Part shown: piece after piece, positions 45,283-55,286 of the stretch | How the letters are laid out: each line of letters begins with the position of its first letter | How positions within the stretch are numbered: the stretch's first letter is position 1 | NCBI GenBank assembly: GCA_011947345.1 | Contig: JAAVTG010000620.1 | Location: 434,001 to 498,000, forward strand | Length of the DNA: 64,000 nt | Origin: Phytophthora quininea | Taxonomy: Eukaryota; Oomycota; Peronosporomycetes; Peronosporales; Peronosporaceae | Direction: 5' to 3' | Made by a program: the position numbers and the translations under genes | The notes under the pieces: generated by a model | The model's input: only the letters and a program-made list of their open reading frames with translations | Databases searched by the model: none | What the model was told of the DNA's origin: nothing

Positions 45283-46179
45283 CTACTGACTGGTGTAGCT
45301 GAGCGGGTCCTCCTTAAAGGCGCCGAGCCACCACTGGAACGTGTGATTTTTCTCTCGGGAAGAACTCACCACGGCCGAAGGTCCGACGCGAGCTCTGCAC
45401 ACGGGACAGCGGAAGTGGAACAGCAGCCACTCGAAGATGCACGCGCGATGGAACGCGTGACCACATGGGAGTACGACGGAGAAGTCGTCTCGATGGCAGT
45501 CGGCGTTATCATTCTCTACGTCCATTTCCTCGAGACAAATCGTACACTGGGCCGACTTGATTGAGTCGACGGTTGATGCATCCGAGTGGAAGCTGTCAAG
45601 AAGTTCCGCGTCGTTGCGCTTTGCCGAGTTTTGGTAGTTGTCGACAAAAACTTGCAGCAGCGATCGCTTATCAGCGTCTTGTAGCACACCGAGGAACTCG
45701 AAAAGTCGTCTTGGCAAGTGTCGCCGCAAGTGAAGGCACTTCATGGCGCTACCAGGCAGTAAGACGCAGCGAAGCAAGTACTGTAGCACGGTCTCGAACT
45801 TGCGCTGTCGATCTGCAATGGTACGAGACAATCGCGACAGAATCGAGAGTCGCTTTGTGGGGAAGCAGGCCCACAGGAATTCGCGGATGGCTGGACACGA
45901 CCCCGAGCACTTGGCATTCCGACACGTGCAGTCATCCTCGATGGTTCTGCTGAAGGTGGCGAATTCTGAGTACCGGTAGGACAAAGTCCACGAGTTGTTG
46001 GTCGTCACGCTGGACACGGCGCAGTGATACCACACTGAGCTCTTGTCAACGGTGGCGGACGATACGCGGGCTTGCAACGGCAGCGGCTGGCATGAGGACG
46101 CCTGGAGCATTTTGATGGCACGAGAGCTGAGTGGAGGCGCTTGGTCCGGCGGGAGGTAGATGAGAGCACCAGAATTCAT
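45283..46179 (-). CDS. PX-RING-H2 protein, copy 1
   Basis: First and most divergent of five paralogues. A PX-like phosphoinositide-binding domain (LSYRYSEFATFSRTIEDD, with an inserted Cys cluster CTCRNAKCSGSC and the helix FETVLQYLLRCVLLPGS) is followed by a spacer and a RING-H2 finger (CTICLEEM ... LPCGHAFHRACIFEWLLFHF then CPVC). The tail QWWLGAFKEDPL is shared by all copies. The reading is unbroken, 298 residues. The likely function is a membrane-recruited E3 ubiquitin ligase. The N-terminus lacks the MNxFFVPEP start of copies 3-5. Confidence 0.82.
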   Translation of the reverse strand: MNSGALIYLPPDQAPPLSSRAIKMLQASSCQPLPLQARVSSATVDKSSVWYHCAVSSVTTNNSWTLSYRYSEFATFSRTIEDDCTCRNAKCSGSCPAIREFLWACFPTKRLSILSRLSRTIADRQRKFETVLQYLLRCVLLPGSAMKCLHLRRHLPRRLFEFLGVLQDADKRSLLQVFVDNYQNSAKRNDAELLDSFHSDASTVDSIKSAQCTICLEEMDVENDNADCHRDDFSVVLPCGHAFHRACIFEWLLFHFRCPVCRARVGPSAVVSSSREKNHTFQWWLGAFKEDPLSYTSQ

Positions 46180-46628
46180 CGTTGCTTGAGGGCTGGGTGG
46201 TTAAACTACGAGTGGCCCATCGAGACAATAGCTGCCGAGCCCTTCTGTCTCATGCGACTCCAGGTGGGCGGCGGCGCCTGACACGAGTATTCCATTGTCG
46301 CCATTTTTCGCTTGTCAACAAGTTTGGCTTGCTGGATGCCGGAGACAGCAAATGTGCCAAAGTTTCCTGTTGCATCCTGCAGAATTTGTCGTCCCGTCGA
46401 TGGTGCAGCGCAAATTGTCCTCTGTTGTCCTCTTTGGCGCTTCTGTCGGCGGTCCAGCAGCGACGTATCTCTCGTGCGAACTCAACGATTGCTAAATGGA
46501 CCCCTGCATTTCCCAAGGGCGCCTTGATTTCCAAGGCGCAAGCAATCGCTCATGACAAGAGGCTAAATAGTTTGAAGTAGGTTCTTACTGCGTGAAGTGC
46601 TAGCTCATCAAGCTTCTTTCTTATGCGT
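46180..46628. other. Spacer between PX-RING copies 1 and 2
   Basis: No supported gene, and no initiator-like element was recognised upstream of copy 1. Confidence 0.4.
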
Positions 46629-47538
46629 TTATTGAGCAGTGGGGTGCAAAGGGTCCTCTTCAAAGTCTCCAAGCCACCACTGCACGTGGTCCTTCGGTCG
46701 GCAGTAGTTGGTCACCGCGTCGGAGCAGACCCGCACCCGGCACACGGGGCAGTGGAACTCAAACAGCAGCCACTCGAAGACGCACTCTCGGTGGAACGCG
46801 TGCTTGCACGGCAGCACAATCGGGGAGTCATCGGCATCGTCCCGGTGCGGCTCGTTCTCCGAATCGACGTCGTCTAAGCAGATCATGCACTGCGTCGAGT
46901 CTGGGACCGAGTCCACCGTCGACGCGTTCGAGTGGAAGCTGTCCAGGAGACTCGACTCACTCGCTTGCTTCATCGCCACTTGGTAGTTGTCGACGAAAAT
47001 CTGCAGCAGCGAGCGACGGTCAGCGCCATTCTCCACTCCGAGGAACTTGAACAGATTGGTCGGCAAATTCTGACGCGCGTGGAAGCACTTCATCGCGCTG
47101 CCGGGCAGCAACACGCACCGAAGCAGGTGCATCAGCACGTTCTCAAACTTGCGCTTTCGGTCTTCGATGGTACCTGCTTTCGTCGACATGATGGCGAGCC
47201 ACTTTTGGGAAGCATGCCGCGACGTACTCGCGAACAGCTTGGCAGGAGCCGGAGCACTTGGAGTCGTGGCATGTCCACAGCTCCTCGATCTTGGTGCGGA
47301 AGTCGACGAACTCTGAATAGCGGTACGACACGCTCCAGGAATTCCTGGTCGTCAGGCTGGACAAGGTGCAGTCGTACATAACGTGGTCACTTTCCATTCT
47401 GGTCGAGGCCACATGCACCAGCAATGGCAGCTCCTGTGGCACGTATTGGCGCAGCATCTTGAGCGAGTACGTCTTGCAGCGTCTCCGCTTCTTGGCGCCA
47501 GTCACGTGCGGAGCAGGAATAAACGCGCAGAAATTCAT
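46629..47538 (-). CDS. PX-RING-H2 protein, copy 2, one frameshift
   Basis: Starts MNFCAFIPAPHVTGAKKRRR. The PX part has VSYRYSEFVDFRTKIEELWT and CHDSKCSGSC; the RING has CMICLDDV ... LPCKHAFHRECVFEWLLFEF then CPVC; the tail is QWWLGDFEEDPL. The two frames join at TTTT 47203-47206 (AAAA on the coding strand). Adding two A gives FPKKWLAIMSTKAGT, which matches FPKKxxxxxST in copies 3-5. The spacer between PX and RING is shorter than in copies 3-5. Confidence 0.82.
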
Positions 47539-47602
47539 CGTTGCAGGGAATTCGATGCGAGACCCGGCAGCAGCACGTCAGTCACCTCGTCCCGGAGCAG
47601 CT

Positions 47603-47615
47603 CAATTGCAGAATG
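47603..47615 (-). promoter_or_regulatory. Initiator plus flanking element upstream of copy 2
   Basis: On the minus strand the sequence reads CATTCTGCAATTG, a near-copy of the elements before copies 3 and 4. It lies about 65 nt upstream of the ATG at 47538. Confidence 0.55.
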
Positions 47616-48201
47616 GAATCGTGGCTCGATCGAGCTAAAGCTGCGGCGAGTTTCTCTCGCACCGAGGAATGGCTGGGAGATTGGTTGTCCTGTTTGCTCA
47701 CACGATCCGATGTTCACCGCGCCCTTCCTACGAGTTCGAGTGACGAAAAGCTGAAGCGAATATCTACTGTCTCACATCGCCCAGTTTTACAAAGACACGG
47801 GAGGCCCAGGTTTTAGTCCCTTGGCAAGGGCCTTGCGTCTGGTGCTGGCGTAAAGCGCATGCCATGTGTTGTGCGCATGGAGCTCATGCACAAGCTTGAC
47901 AAAGCTGTCGAACGGAATTCGCTTGCTCACCGCGAGAACCGTATGGTTCACCTTCATTTCTGAAGTTTTAGTGATGCGTCGTTATCAGGCTGCTTGGTGC
48001 CAATGAACATTCGCTTTGGTTGGACAGCAAGCCGTCTGTCCGAGGCTGCGACGATTGTAGTGTGCCACGACCCACAGGAAACACGCCTGGAAGTGTGTGC
48101 TGGCCCTCGACATGAAACACGACGGTGAGGGCGTTTTTACTTTTCCAACGATCCTTGTTTAACAAGCAGCAAATAAATTACGATAGAGCGCTACAAGTAC
48201 T
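47616..48201. other. Spacer between PX-RING copies 2 and 3
   Basis: No gene is supported. A short plus-strand frame around 47815-47960 looks faintly coding but has no recognisable motif. Confidence 0.35.
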
Positions 48202-49176
48202 CTACTCCGTATCAAGCTTGAGTGGGTCCTCGGCGAAGTTGCCGAGCCACCACTGCACGTGGTTCTTGGGCTTGCAGTAGTTGGTCTTGGCGCACGGCCC
48301 CACCTGCGCGCGGCATACTGGGCAATGGTACTGGAACGTCAGCCACTCGAACACGCATTCGCGATGGAACTTGTGCTGGCACTGCAGTAGCACCGGAGCC
48401 TCGCCGTTCGTGGTCTGCTCACTGTCAACAACGTCGTCGAGACAGATCATGCACCGAGACGGCGCAGTCGTTGCGACAATACTTGCTGGCGCCGACATGG
48501 ACACCAGATCCGACGTCGTCGCCGACTTTTTCATGCTGCTCGACAAGCTCTTCTTCTCCAGCTGCGCCAGATCGGCCGTAGTCGCCGACTTCTTGATGCC
48601 GCGTTGGTGGTTGTCCACGTATACCTGAAGTAAGGTACGCTTGTCACTGTCGTCCTCGACGCCCAGAAACGCGAGCAACTGCTTGGGCAGGTGCTGACGG
48701 GCGTGGAAACACTTCATAGTGCTACCGGGCAGCAGCACTGAGCGCAGCAAGTGGATCAGCACGTTGCGGAATTTGAGCTTGCGGTCCTCGACTGTGTGGG
48801 TCCATGTCGACAGGATGCCGAGCCCTTTCTTAGGGAATGTGGACTCGACGAGGTCTCGCAGCGACTGGCACGAGCCACTGCACTTGTCGTCGTGACACGT
48901 CCACTGCTCCTCCACTTTGGTGCGGAACTCAAGGAACTCCGAGTAGCGGTAGGACGCGCGCCAGGTGTTCATGGATGTCACGCTGGTGGTGGCGAAGTGG
49001 TAGACGGCGTGGCCGTCGTCCGACTTGGTCGACGTCACCTTGACACGCAGAGGCAATTCCTTGCCGGCGCATTCGCGGAGCATCTTGAGCGTGTACGTCT
49101 TGCAGTTGGGGCCGTCCATCTCGGCGTCGGCACGGGCCGGTTTCTGGTGCGGTTCCGGGACGAAGAATCCGTTCAT
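48202..49176 (-). CDS. PX-RING-H2 protein, copy 3
   Basis: 324 residues with no frame break, the best reference for the family here. Start MNGFFVPEPHQKP. PX region: ASYRYSEFLEFRTKVEEQWT, CHDDKCSGSC, FPKKGLGILSTW, and RKLKFRNVLIHLLRSVLLPG. The linker carries a repeated MKKSATTSDL/IKKSATTADL motif, a likely phosphorylation or docking segment. RING-H2: CMICLDDV ... CQHKFHRECVFEWLTFQY then CPVC. Tail: HVQWWLGNFAEDPL. It is predicted to bind phosphoinositide membranes and to act as an E3 ligase. Confidence 0.88.
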   Translation of the reverse strand: MNGFFVPEPHQKPARADAEMDGPNCKTYTLKMLRECAGKELPLRVKVTSTKSDDGHAVYHFATTSVTSMNTWRASYRYSEFLEFRTKVEEQWTCHDDKCSGSCQSLRDLVESTFPKKGLGILSTWTHTVEDRKLKFRNVLIHLLRSVLLPGSTMKCFHARQHLPKQLLAFLGVEDDSDKRTLLQVYVDNHQRGIKKSATTADLAQLEKKSLSSSMKKSATTSDLVSMSAPASIVATTAPSRCMICLDDVVDSEQTTNGEAPVLLQCQHKFHRECVFEWLTFQYHCPVCRAQVGPCAKTNYCKPKNHVQWWLGNFAEDPLKLDTE

Positions 49177-49222
49177 GGTTGGTAGTGCGTTGCGGTGTTC
49201 ACTTGACTTGGCCAGTTAGTGG

Positions 49223-49236
49223 TAAATTGCAGAATG
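49223..49236 (-). promoter_or_regulatory. Initiator plus flanking element upstream of copy 3
   Basis: Minus-strand TCATTCTGCAATTT matches the oomycete initiator-FPR consensus and lies about 47-60 nt before the ATG at 49176. It is almost identical to the element before copy 4. Confidence 0.7.
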
Positions 49237-50302
49237 ACTCGATGCCACTCGGCCCAGATCGCCGACACGACCCGCACCGCGTGGTACATGTCGGCGAAAA
49301 CTTTGGAGCCGGCGACACGTGCGCCTATCGTGTCGGTGTAAAAGCAAGCGAGAGTGGTGTGCTCTGTCTCATGATGATCGGGTAATGAGCTCCTTTCGAG
49401 GAGTTTGTCACCGGTCAAAGTGATGAACGCTTGTGCGATGAATGTGATGAGGTGCACTACTCCAGGTGCTATCATGAAACACTTGGCGTGGAGAGCTAGG
49501 AGTCTGCATCACAGGGCTCGAGGATTGTCCTGCCGCATCGCCGTCCCTTTCGGCGATCTCCAAAACGCGCAGAAGTGCAGGCGGGACACGGTGAGCTGAT
49601 CACGCTGCTGATGAACGGCGATGGCAGTCGAGCGACGGCGTCGGACGGCGGTGTTGGATGAGAACTGGGTTGGACGACGTCCGCCGTGCCAATTTACCTA
49701 GCTCCAAATGCAAGCAAGCAAACAGCTTGGACTCGAGGTAGGGGACACCTGATCATGGGATGTAATGCCATTGTTCGGTCCCGTTGGAACGATTCGCTTG
49801 CACACATCTCCGAGAAACATGCACCAATCCACAGGAAACTTTACCATTGCACTCGAAAATGGGGACGGATGGCTCGCTCACCTGGTCGGAATGCACGAGC
49901 CTAGCAGGAGCAAACGAATGGTGTTGGGGTGCATCCATCACGAGTTTGTTCACGGCCGGTAGATACTGACACAGCATAGACTCGCGACCGCCGAAAGTGG
50001 AGTGCCTCGCGTAGGCAGTAAATGTCGGTGAGATCGACTGATTGTTCTGCTTGGTTTGAGCGGATACCTGACCGCGTTGACCGCATTGCTGGTGGTGGAG
50101 AACCTCCACGACCGCCGATACAAAGATGGCAACGCTGCCTACCTGTAGTGTATGCACGCTGTAAATGGCGGCCGAGATCCCAGCGGACCAAAACGCATGT
50201 GGCAGACCATGCCTTCCTTTGCGCGTCAGGTAAAGCTAACAGTACTTCGAAGTAAATATCTATGCGTTATTAAATTATTTTTGTTAGAGATGCAATCCCC
50301 GC
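49237..50302. other. Spacer between PX-RING copies 3 and 4
   Basis: Over 1 kb with several open frames on both strands, none with recognisable motifs or a credible gene structure. Confidence 0.4.
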
Positions 50303-51287
50303 TTACTCCTGCTCTCGCTCGAGCGGGTTCTCCTTAAAGTTGCCGAGCCACCACTGCTCCTGTTTTTTGGGCAGCAGTAGTTGGTCAATGCTGCCGGACC
50401 GACCTGGGCGCGGCACATGGGGCAGTGGTACTGGAACATGAGCCACTCGAAGATGCACTCACGGTGGAAGGCGTGTTTGCAGGGCAGCGTCACCAGGCCG
50501 TGCGGACCCTCGGTGTTGCCGGCCTCAATGTCCTCCAGACAGACCATGCACTGCTGGGTCTCGACCGTGGGGACAGCGGCTTTCTCCTCGGCTTCCAGCT
50601 CCATCTGCGCGAGGTTGGGCGTCGTGGCTGACTTCTTCATGGAGCTCATCTTGCTCATGCCGAGGCTGCGCTGCCCCAGTGAAGAGAGACCGGTGTGACT
50701 GGCAGACTTCTTCATGCCGCCCTGGTGGTTGTCCACGTAGACCTGGAGCAGCGACCGCTTGTCGGCGTCGTCCTCGATGCCGAGGAACTCGAAGAGAGCG
50801 GGCGGCAGTTGCTGCCGGGCGTGGAAGCACTTCATGGTGCTGCCCGGCAGGAGCACCGAGCGCAGCAGGTGGATCAGCACGTTCTTGAACTTGGTTTTGC
50901 GGTCCTCAACCGTGAAGGACCAGGTGGACACGAGGCTGGGCGTCTTCTTGGGGAAGGAAGCCTCAATGAGATCGCGAAGCGACTGGCAGGAGCCGCTGCA
51001 CTTCTCGTCGTGGCAGGTCCAGACCTCCTCGACCTGGTTGCGGAAGGCCAGGAACTCCGAGTAGCGGTAGGACGCGTGCCACCGGTTCTGGGTGGACACG
51101 CTGGAGGTGGTGATATTGTAGACGGCGTAGCCTTCGTCCTTCTTGGTGGCGGTCACATCCAGGTGCAGTGGCAGCTCGCTGCCGGCGCACTGGCGCAGCA
51201 TCTTCATGGTGTATGTCTTGGAGTTGGGACGCTCTGGGGCGCGACGCACCGGCTTTGGTGCGGCTCCGGTACGAAGAAAGAGTTCAT
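50303..51287 (-). CDS. PX-RING-H2 protein, copy 4, two frameshifts
   Basis: I place the start at the ATG at 51287 (MNSFFVPEPHQ) by analogy with copy 3; adding one A at TTT 51254-51256 continues as KPVRRAPERPNSKTYTM. PX region: ASYRYSEFLAFRNQVEEVWT, CHDEKCSGSC, FPKKTPSLVSTW. The linker again has GMKKSASHTGL and MKKSATTPNL. RING-H2: CMVCLEDI ... LPCKHAFHRECIFEWLMFQY then CPMC. The end is repaired by one base at TTTTTT 50363-50368, giving QWWLGNFKENPL and a stop at 50303. A longer N-terminal frame exists but includes the promoter element, so I reject it. Confidence 0.84.
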
Positions 51288-51323
51288 CGTTGGCAGTGGT
51301 AGTTGTGGATCTGCGCAGGAGAT

Positions 51324-51340
51324 GGCAAATTGCAGAATGA
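51324..51340 (-). promoter_or_regulatory. Initiator plus flanking element upstream of copy 4
   Basis: Minus-strand TCATTCTGCAATTTGCC matches the oomycete initiator-FPR consensus closely. It lies about 37-53 nt before the ATG at 51287. Confidence 0.7.
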
Positions 51341-52703
51341 CACTTCAGCCCCGCGCCAAACCACGCAGAGACCAAAACTTTTTGGTGACACTCCAACGCC
51401 TCGTCTCTCGCAGATTCGTCCGCCGACTGTCACATGCGACCCAAGCACCAATGTCCGCCGACACATTCCAGAACCCGAGGTCGAACAGCGCATACGAAAC
51501 ACAAGTATAGTCTCCAATGGGTTCATCATGACGCGTAGCGCGTCAAACCAATCAGTGAGAGCCATATTCCTATATGCCAATCATTGGACTTTGTGTCCGT
51601 GTGACGCGATGTGATTAGACAATGAGGACGCGTCACACCGGCGACGTGGCCGATCCCCGGTCGGTTTTGGCGATCGTCTCGCTCGGACCAATATCGTTAC
51701 ACTTTCAACTAGAGTTCTCGTTGCTGTGGCATTTGTTGGTTAGAGCTGCGGTCATCACTCGCTAACAAGCAAACTGAACCAGCCCAGCCTCCATCGCCCG
51801 TGTTTGGCTTGTGCGTGTCGCGACTTGCGACTGTGCTGCGCATTCACGCGAGTCGGTTTCTCCGGTGTGGCGATCCGGTGAATCTTAGCCACCGTGCGGG
51901 GTCGAATACTCCCGACATGCCAAGCCCATGCACACACGAGTCGTGGCGCACACTCTTGGATTTTCTGTGTCGTCACCGGATGGGGCAGCGAATCTCGACG
52001 AGTCTGTCGTAAGAAATGTCGGTCTTTCTGGCACACGAAAGTGCCATGACAGGCACTAGTTCAAACGGCATCAGCACGAATCGTACCTGGCGACACTATT
52101 GGTAAGCTATCGCAGCTCCAGCCCCTGACACGTGGACGTAGAGACTGCTGGAAAAGGTGCCCCTTTTCGGAGCTGCTGCGATCGACGTCATCTTCAGTTT
52201 TGCATAACCGGGCGGGATAGCCAAAAACTGAAGTTGTAGACGAGGCAACAAGATCGCCAAAACGGTCATGGTAAAACTCGTTGGTGCTCGCCCAGCAAGG
52301 CGTGCGTGCGTGCTACAGTATCTAAGTTGTGCTGCAGCTCCTGGCGTGGCGGATACCACAAGCACTCAACACCTGGGCTGTCTGCAGATGCGGTCGCTGC
52401 AGACCAGGCTCGTTCTCGATAAAGACCTTCACCCTCCAACGCGCTTGCACAGAAATCGGAGTCCACCTGTTCGTTGCTGCTTGCTCATGGATTCGCCGTG
52501 CGTGAGATCTCTTGGTCAGGACAGCCCATAGATCAGTCTTTGGCGATCGCTTTCGTGTGTCCAACCAATGATCCCGAGCTGATTTTCCGGCAGTATTGGG
52601 CAAGCTACCGTATTACACTACACACTGTAGGAAAATCAACGCTGCATTATGAAAAAGTAAATAGGCTTCAAACGTTGTTAGAGTAGAATCCATACGAACC
52701 GTC
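51341..52703. other. Spacer between PX-RING copies 4 and 5
   Basis: 1.3 kb without a supported gene. Several short open frames on both strands carry no recognisable motif. Confidence 0.4.
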
Positions 52704-53698
52704 TTACGCGGAATTGCTGGCCGTGGCGTTCAGCGGATTTTCCTTAAAGTCACCGAGCCACCACTGCACCTGGTTCTTCGGACGACAGTAATTGGTCATG
52801 GCGTCGGGGCCAACCTGTGCTCGGCACACGGGACACTGGTAGTTGAACAGCAGCCACTCGAAAACACACTCGCGGTGGAAGGCGTGCTTGCATTGAAGCA
52901 CAACGGGGAGCTGTCGGTGACACCCCGCTCTTGAGAGGTGCCCAACGAAACATCTTCGAGGCAGATCATGCACTGTTCAATGTCTCCAGAGGACACAGCA
53001 GCCGTGCTGGGGTCCAACGAAGTCAGGTTCGGGGCCGTGGACGACTTCTTCATCTGGCTCTGGCGCTCCAGCATGGACAGATCAGTCGTAGTAGCGGACT
53101 TCTTGATGCCGATCTGGTTGTTGTCGACAAAGACTTGCATCACCGATCGCCTGTCAGCGCCGTGTGTGACGCCGAGGAACTCGAAGAGGTTGCGCGGCAA
53201 GTGCTGGCGCGCAGTGAAACACTTCATAGCGCTGCCCGGAAGCAGCACGCAGCGTAGCAGATGCACCAGCACATTCTCCAGCTTAGCTTTTCGGTCGGAA
53301 ATGGCTCCCGACCAAGTCGACATGATTGCCGGGCGCTTCTTGGGGAAGAAAGCTGCGATGACATCGCGGATGGCCTGGCACGAGCCACTGCAGTCTTTCT
53401 TCGGGCAGGTCCACTGCTCGTCAACTTTGTTGCGGAAGGCAAGGAACTCCGAGTAGCGGTAGGACACACCCCACGCGTTCTTGGTCGTAACACTGTTGAT
53501 GGTGCAATTGTACACGACGTAGCCCTCCTCCTTCTTGGTCGCGGAGGAGACACTGATCCGCAGTGGCAGTTCTTGGCGGACGCAGTCGCCGAGTGTCTTG
53601 AGCGTGTAGTTCCTGCAGTTGCCTCGCTTCTCGAAGGCCACGATCTCTGGATCGGGCTGGTTGGTCGAGTACGGCTCCGGTACGAAGTAATTGTTCAT
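52704..53698 (-). CDS. PX-RING-H2 protein, copy 5, one frameshift
   Basis: Start MNNYFVPEPYSTNQ at 53698. PX region: VSYRYSEFLAFRNKVDEQWT, then CPKKDCSGSC (Cys cluster altered by two Lys) and FPKKRPAIMSTW. The linker has IKKSATTTDL and MKKSSTAPNL. RING-H2: CMICLEDV ... LQCKHAFHRECVFEWLLFNY then CPVC; tail QVQWWLGDFKENPL. The frame breaks at GGGG 52905-52908 (CCCC on the coding strand); one more C joins TDSSP to VVLQCKHAF. The upstream open extension to 54019 has no family similarity and contains the promoter element. Confidence 0.85.
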
Positions 53699-53743
53699 GA
53701 CGTCGCTAGCAATGGATCGAGTTGCTATCTGACAAGCCGCCGG

Positions 53744-53757
53744 CAAAATGTAAATGA
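53744..53757 (-). promoter_or_regulatory. Initiator plus flanking element upstream of copy 5
   Basis: Minus-strand TTCATTTACATTTT fits the consensus and lies about 46 nt before the ATG at 53698. The exact bases differ from those of copies 2-4. Confidence 0.6.
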
Positions 53758-55286
53758 ACGACTGGCTGAAGCACGAGAAAAAAATCGTGGATCGCACGAG
53801 GTGAGGCACAACGCTTGCTGGATTGTGTTTGACCGAGAACAGGAGATCGTCGGCCACACCACTGCACGCATTTTCGCCAGCCAGGCAGCAAAAATAAGCG
53901 GGTCGGCCGTGCAACAGATGCAGGCAGAGCGCTAAACACATGAGACAGACAAAGACGCCCTGTCCAGCTACGCTGACAAAACCGCCAGGTGCAGTGACGC
54001 ACTGCGAGCAATTTGCCAATCGCTAGCAAAAGGAAGCCTCAATGCGAGCCTGCATTGGTCGGACGACGCGCGTCATGAAAGCTGAGCCTGTTCTTGTCTT
54101 GTCGCGGGTGCGGTGCGGACAACGCCTGCTCACCAAGCACCAAAAGTCTAGGTGAGTCACGACTCCCTCGCCAATCATCTCAACAAGAGGCTGCATCCAC
54201 AAGGCTTCATAGGACCGAGAGAACGCGTCACACTGCGCAGTGCTGCCCGGTAGAAAACCTCAGCTCGACTCGAACACAGCGGAGGAAAAGCCAACTCGTC
54301 GACCAGCCAGATGCAGACGAGAAGCCGTAGAAGATTGCTGGGGAGGGATTGGCCTGGTTGTTGGCTGCGAGACGCCCGATCTGAACGGGTATGAGTGCAC
54401 AAAAGCCGGTCGTTGCTGTGGTCATGCTCTTCTTCGGTGAGTTGCTCTGTGCCGCCGGGGCTCGCGCCATCGGATGACGGTGTCTGTACCACGCCTCAGA
54501 CGTGTTAAACGGCGTGCCGTTTGTCACAAGAATCGACGGCATCCCCATCTTGCTCGCCTGCGCACGAACACGCTCGTGGATTTCTTCCGCAGCCAACGCT
54601 TCGCAGCGAAACCCTGTCGACATGATGCACACGTGCCTCGCAGATTCACGCCCTCGCGTCCACTGGGCTGTCATGCGTCTAGCCTTGCTGACGAAACTGA
54701 AAACTGAAGTTGGTCCGTCTATGCGACTTATATGCACTTTTGCACATCACGGCCTTTTGGAGGAAGATCGCCACGAGATCGGGCAGCGCTACGAGGCAGA
54801 CGAGCAATTGCGAGACCCTATGGTCCTGGACGCACGAAGGCGTCGGGGCGAAGCGCCAAGTCTGACGGAAGGATCTTGTTGCGTGTCTTGGGGTCGCCAC
54901 GATTGCCAAGGAAGAAGCAGTGCCGAGCTGGGCGGGTTGATTGCTTGTGGAATGACAGAGATGAGGAGACAGCCAGCAGTAGAGACGACAGCCTCTTTGT
55001 CTTCGGACTTCTACAGTGTTGGGTCAAAGAGCTGCTCTTGTCAAGACTGGGGCGTCTCCTTGCCGCATCTTGCGCGGTCAAATTTCACAGACTACGATCG
55101 TGACACAGTTCGGTGGATTCCACGGCGTTTACTTGTGTTCGACGATTTCTAGTTAGCTTGGAGGCTGCTGCGAGAAATGACATCGAATGCGTTGGCATTT
55201 TGACTGTGCTGTAAATCTGTAGCGCCTTTTGAATATGAACGTCTTTTTTACGAATAGCAAAAATCGGGATCCGGTGGTGGTGGGTC
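53758..55286. other. Gene-poor region with overlapping open frames of unknown status
   Basis: Long frames occupy both strands: minus 54228-54737 (MHISRIDGPTSVFSFVSKAR at its start) and plus 54502-55152. They overlap antisense and neither has a recognisable domain, promoter element or relative in the window. At most one can be real. I leave both unassigned. Confidence 0.3.

Noticed and set aside
51288..51396. N-terminal extension of PX-RING copy 4
   Set aside because: Same reason: it contains the promoter element and lacks similarity to the paralogues.
53699..54019. N-terminal extension of PX-RING copy 5
   Set aside because: It is open but includes the initiator element, and the other copies start at MNxFFVPEP.
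54228..55152. Antisense pair of open frames as genes
   Set aside because: They overlap each other, lack domains and promoters, and neither is favoured by composition.
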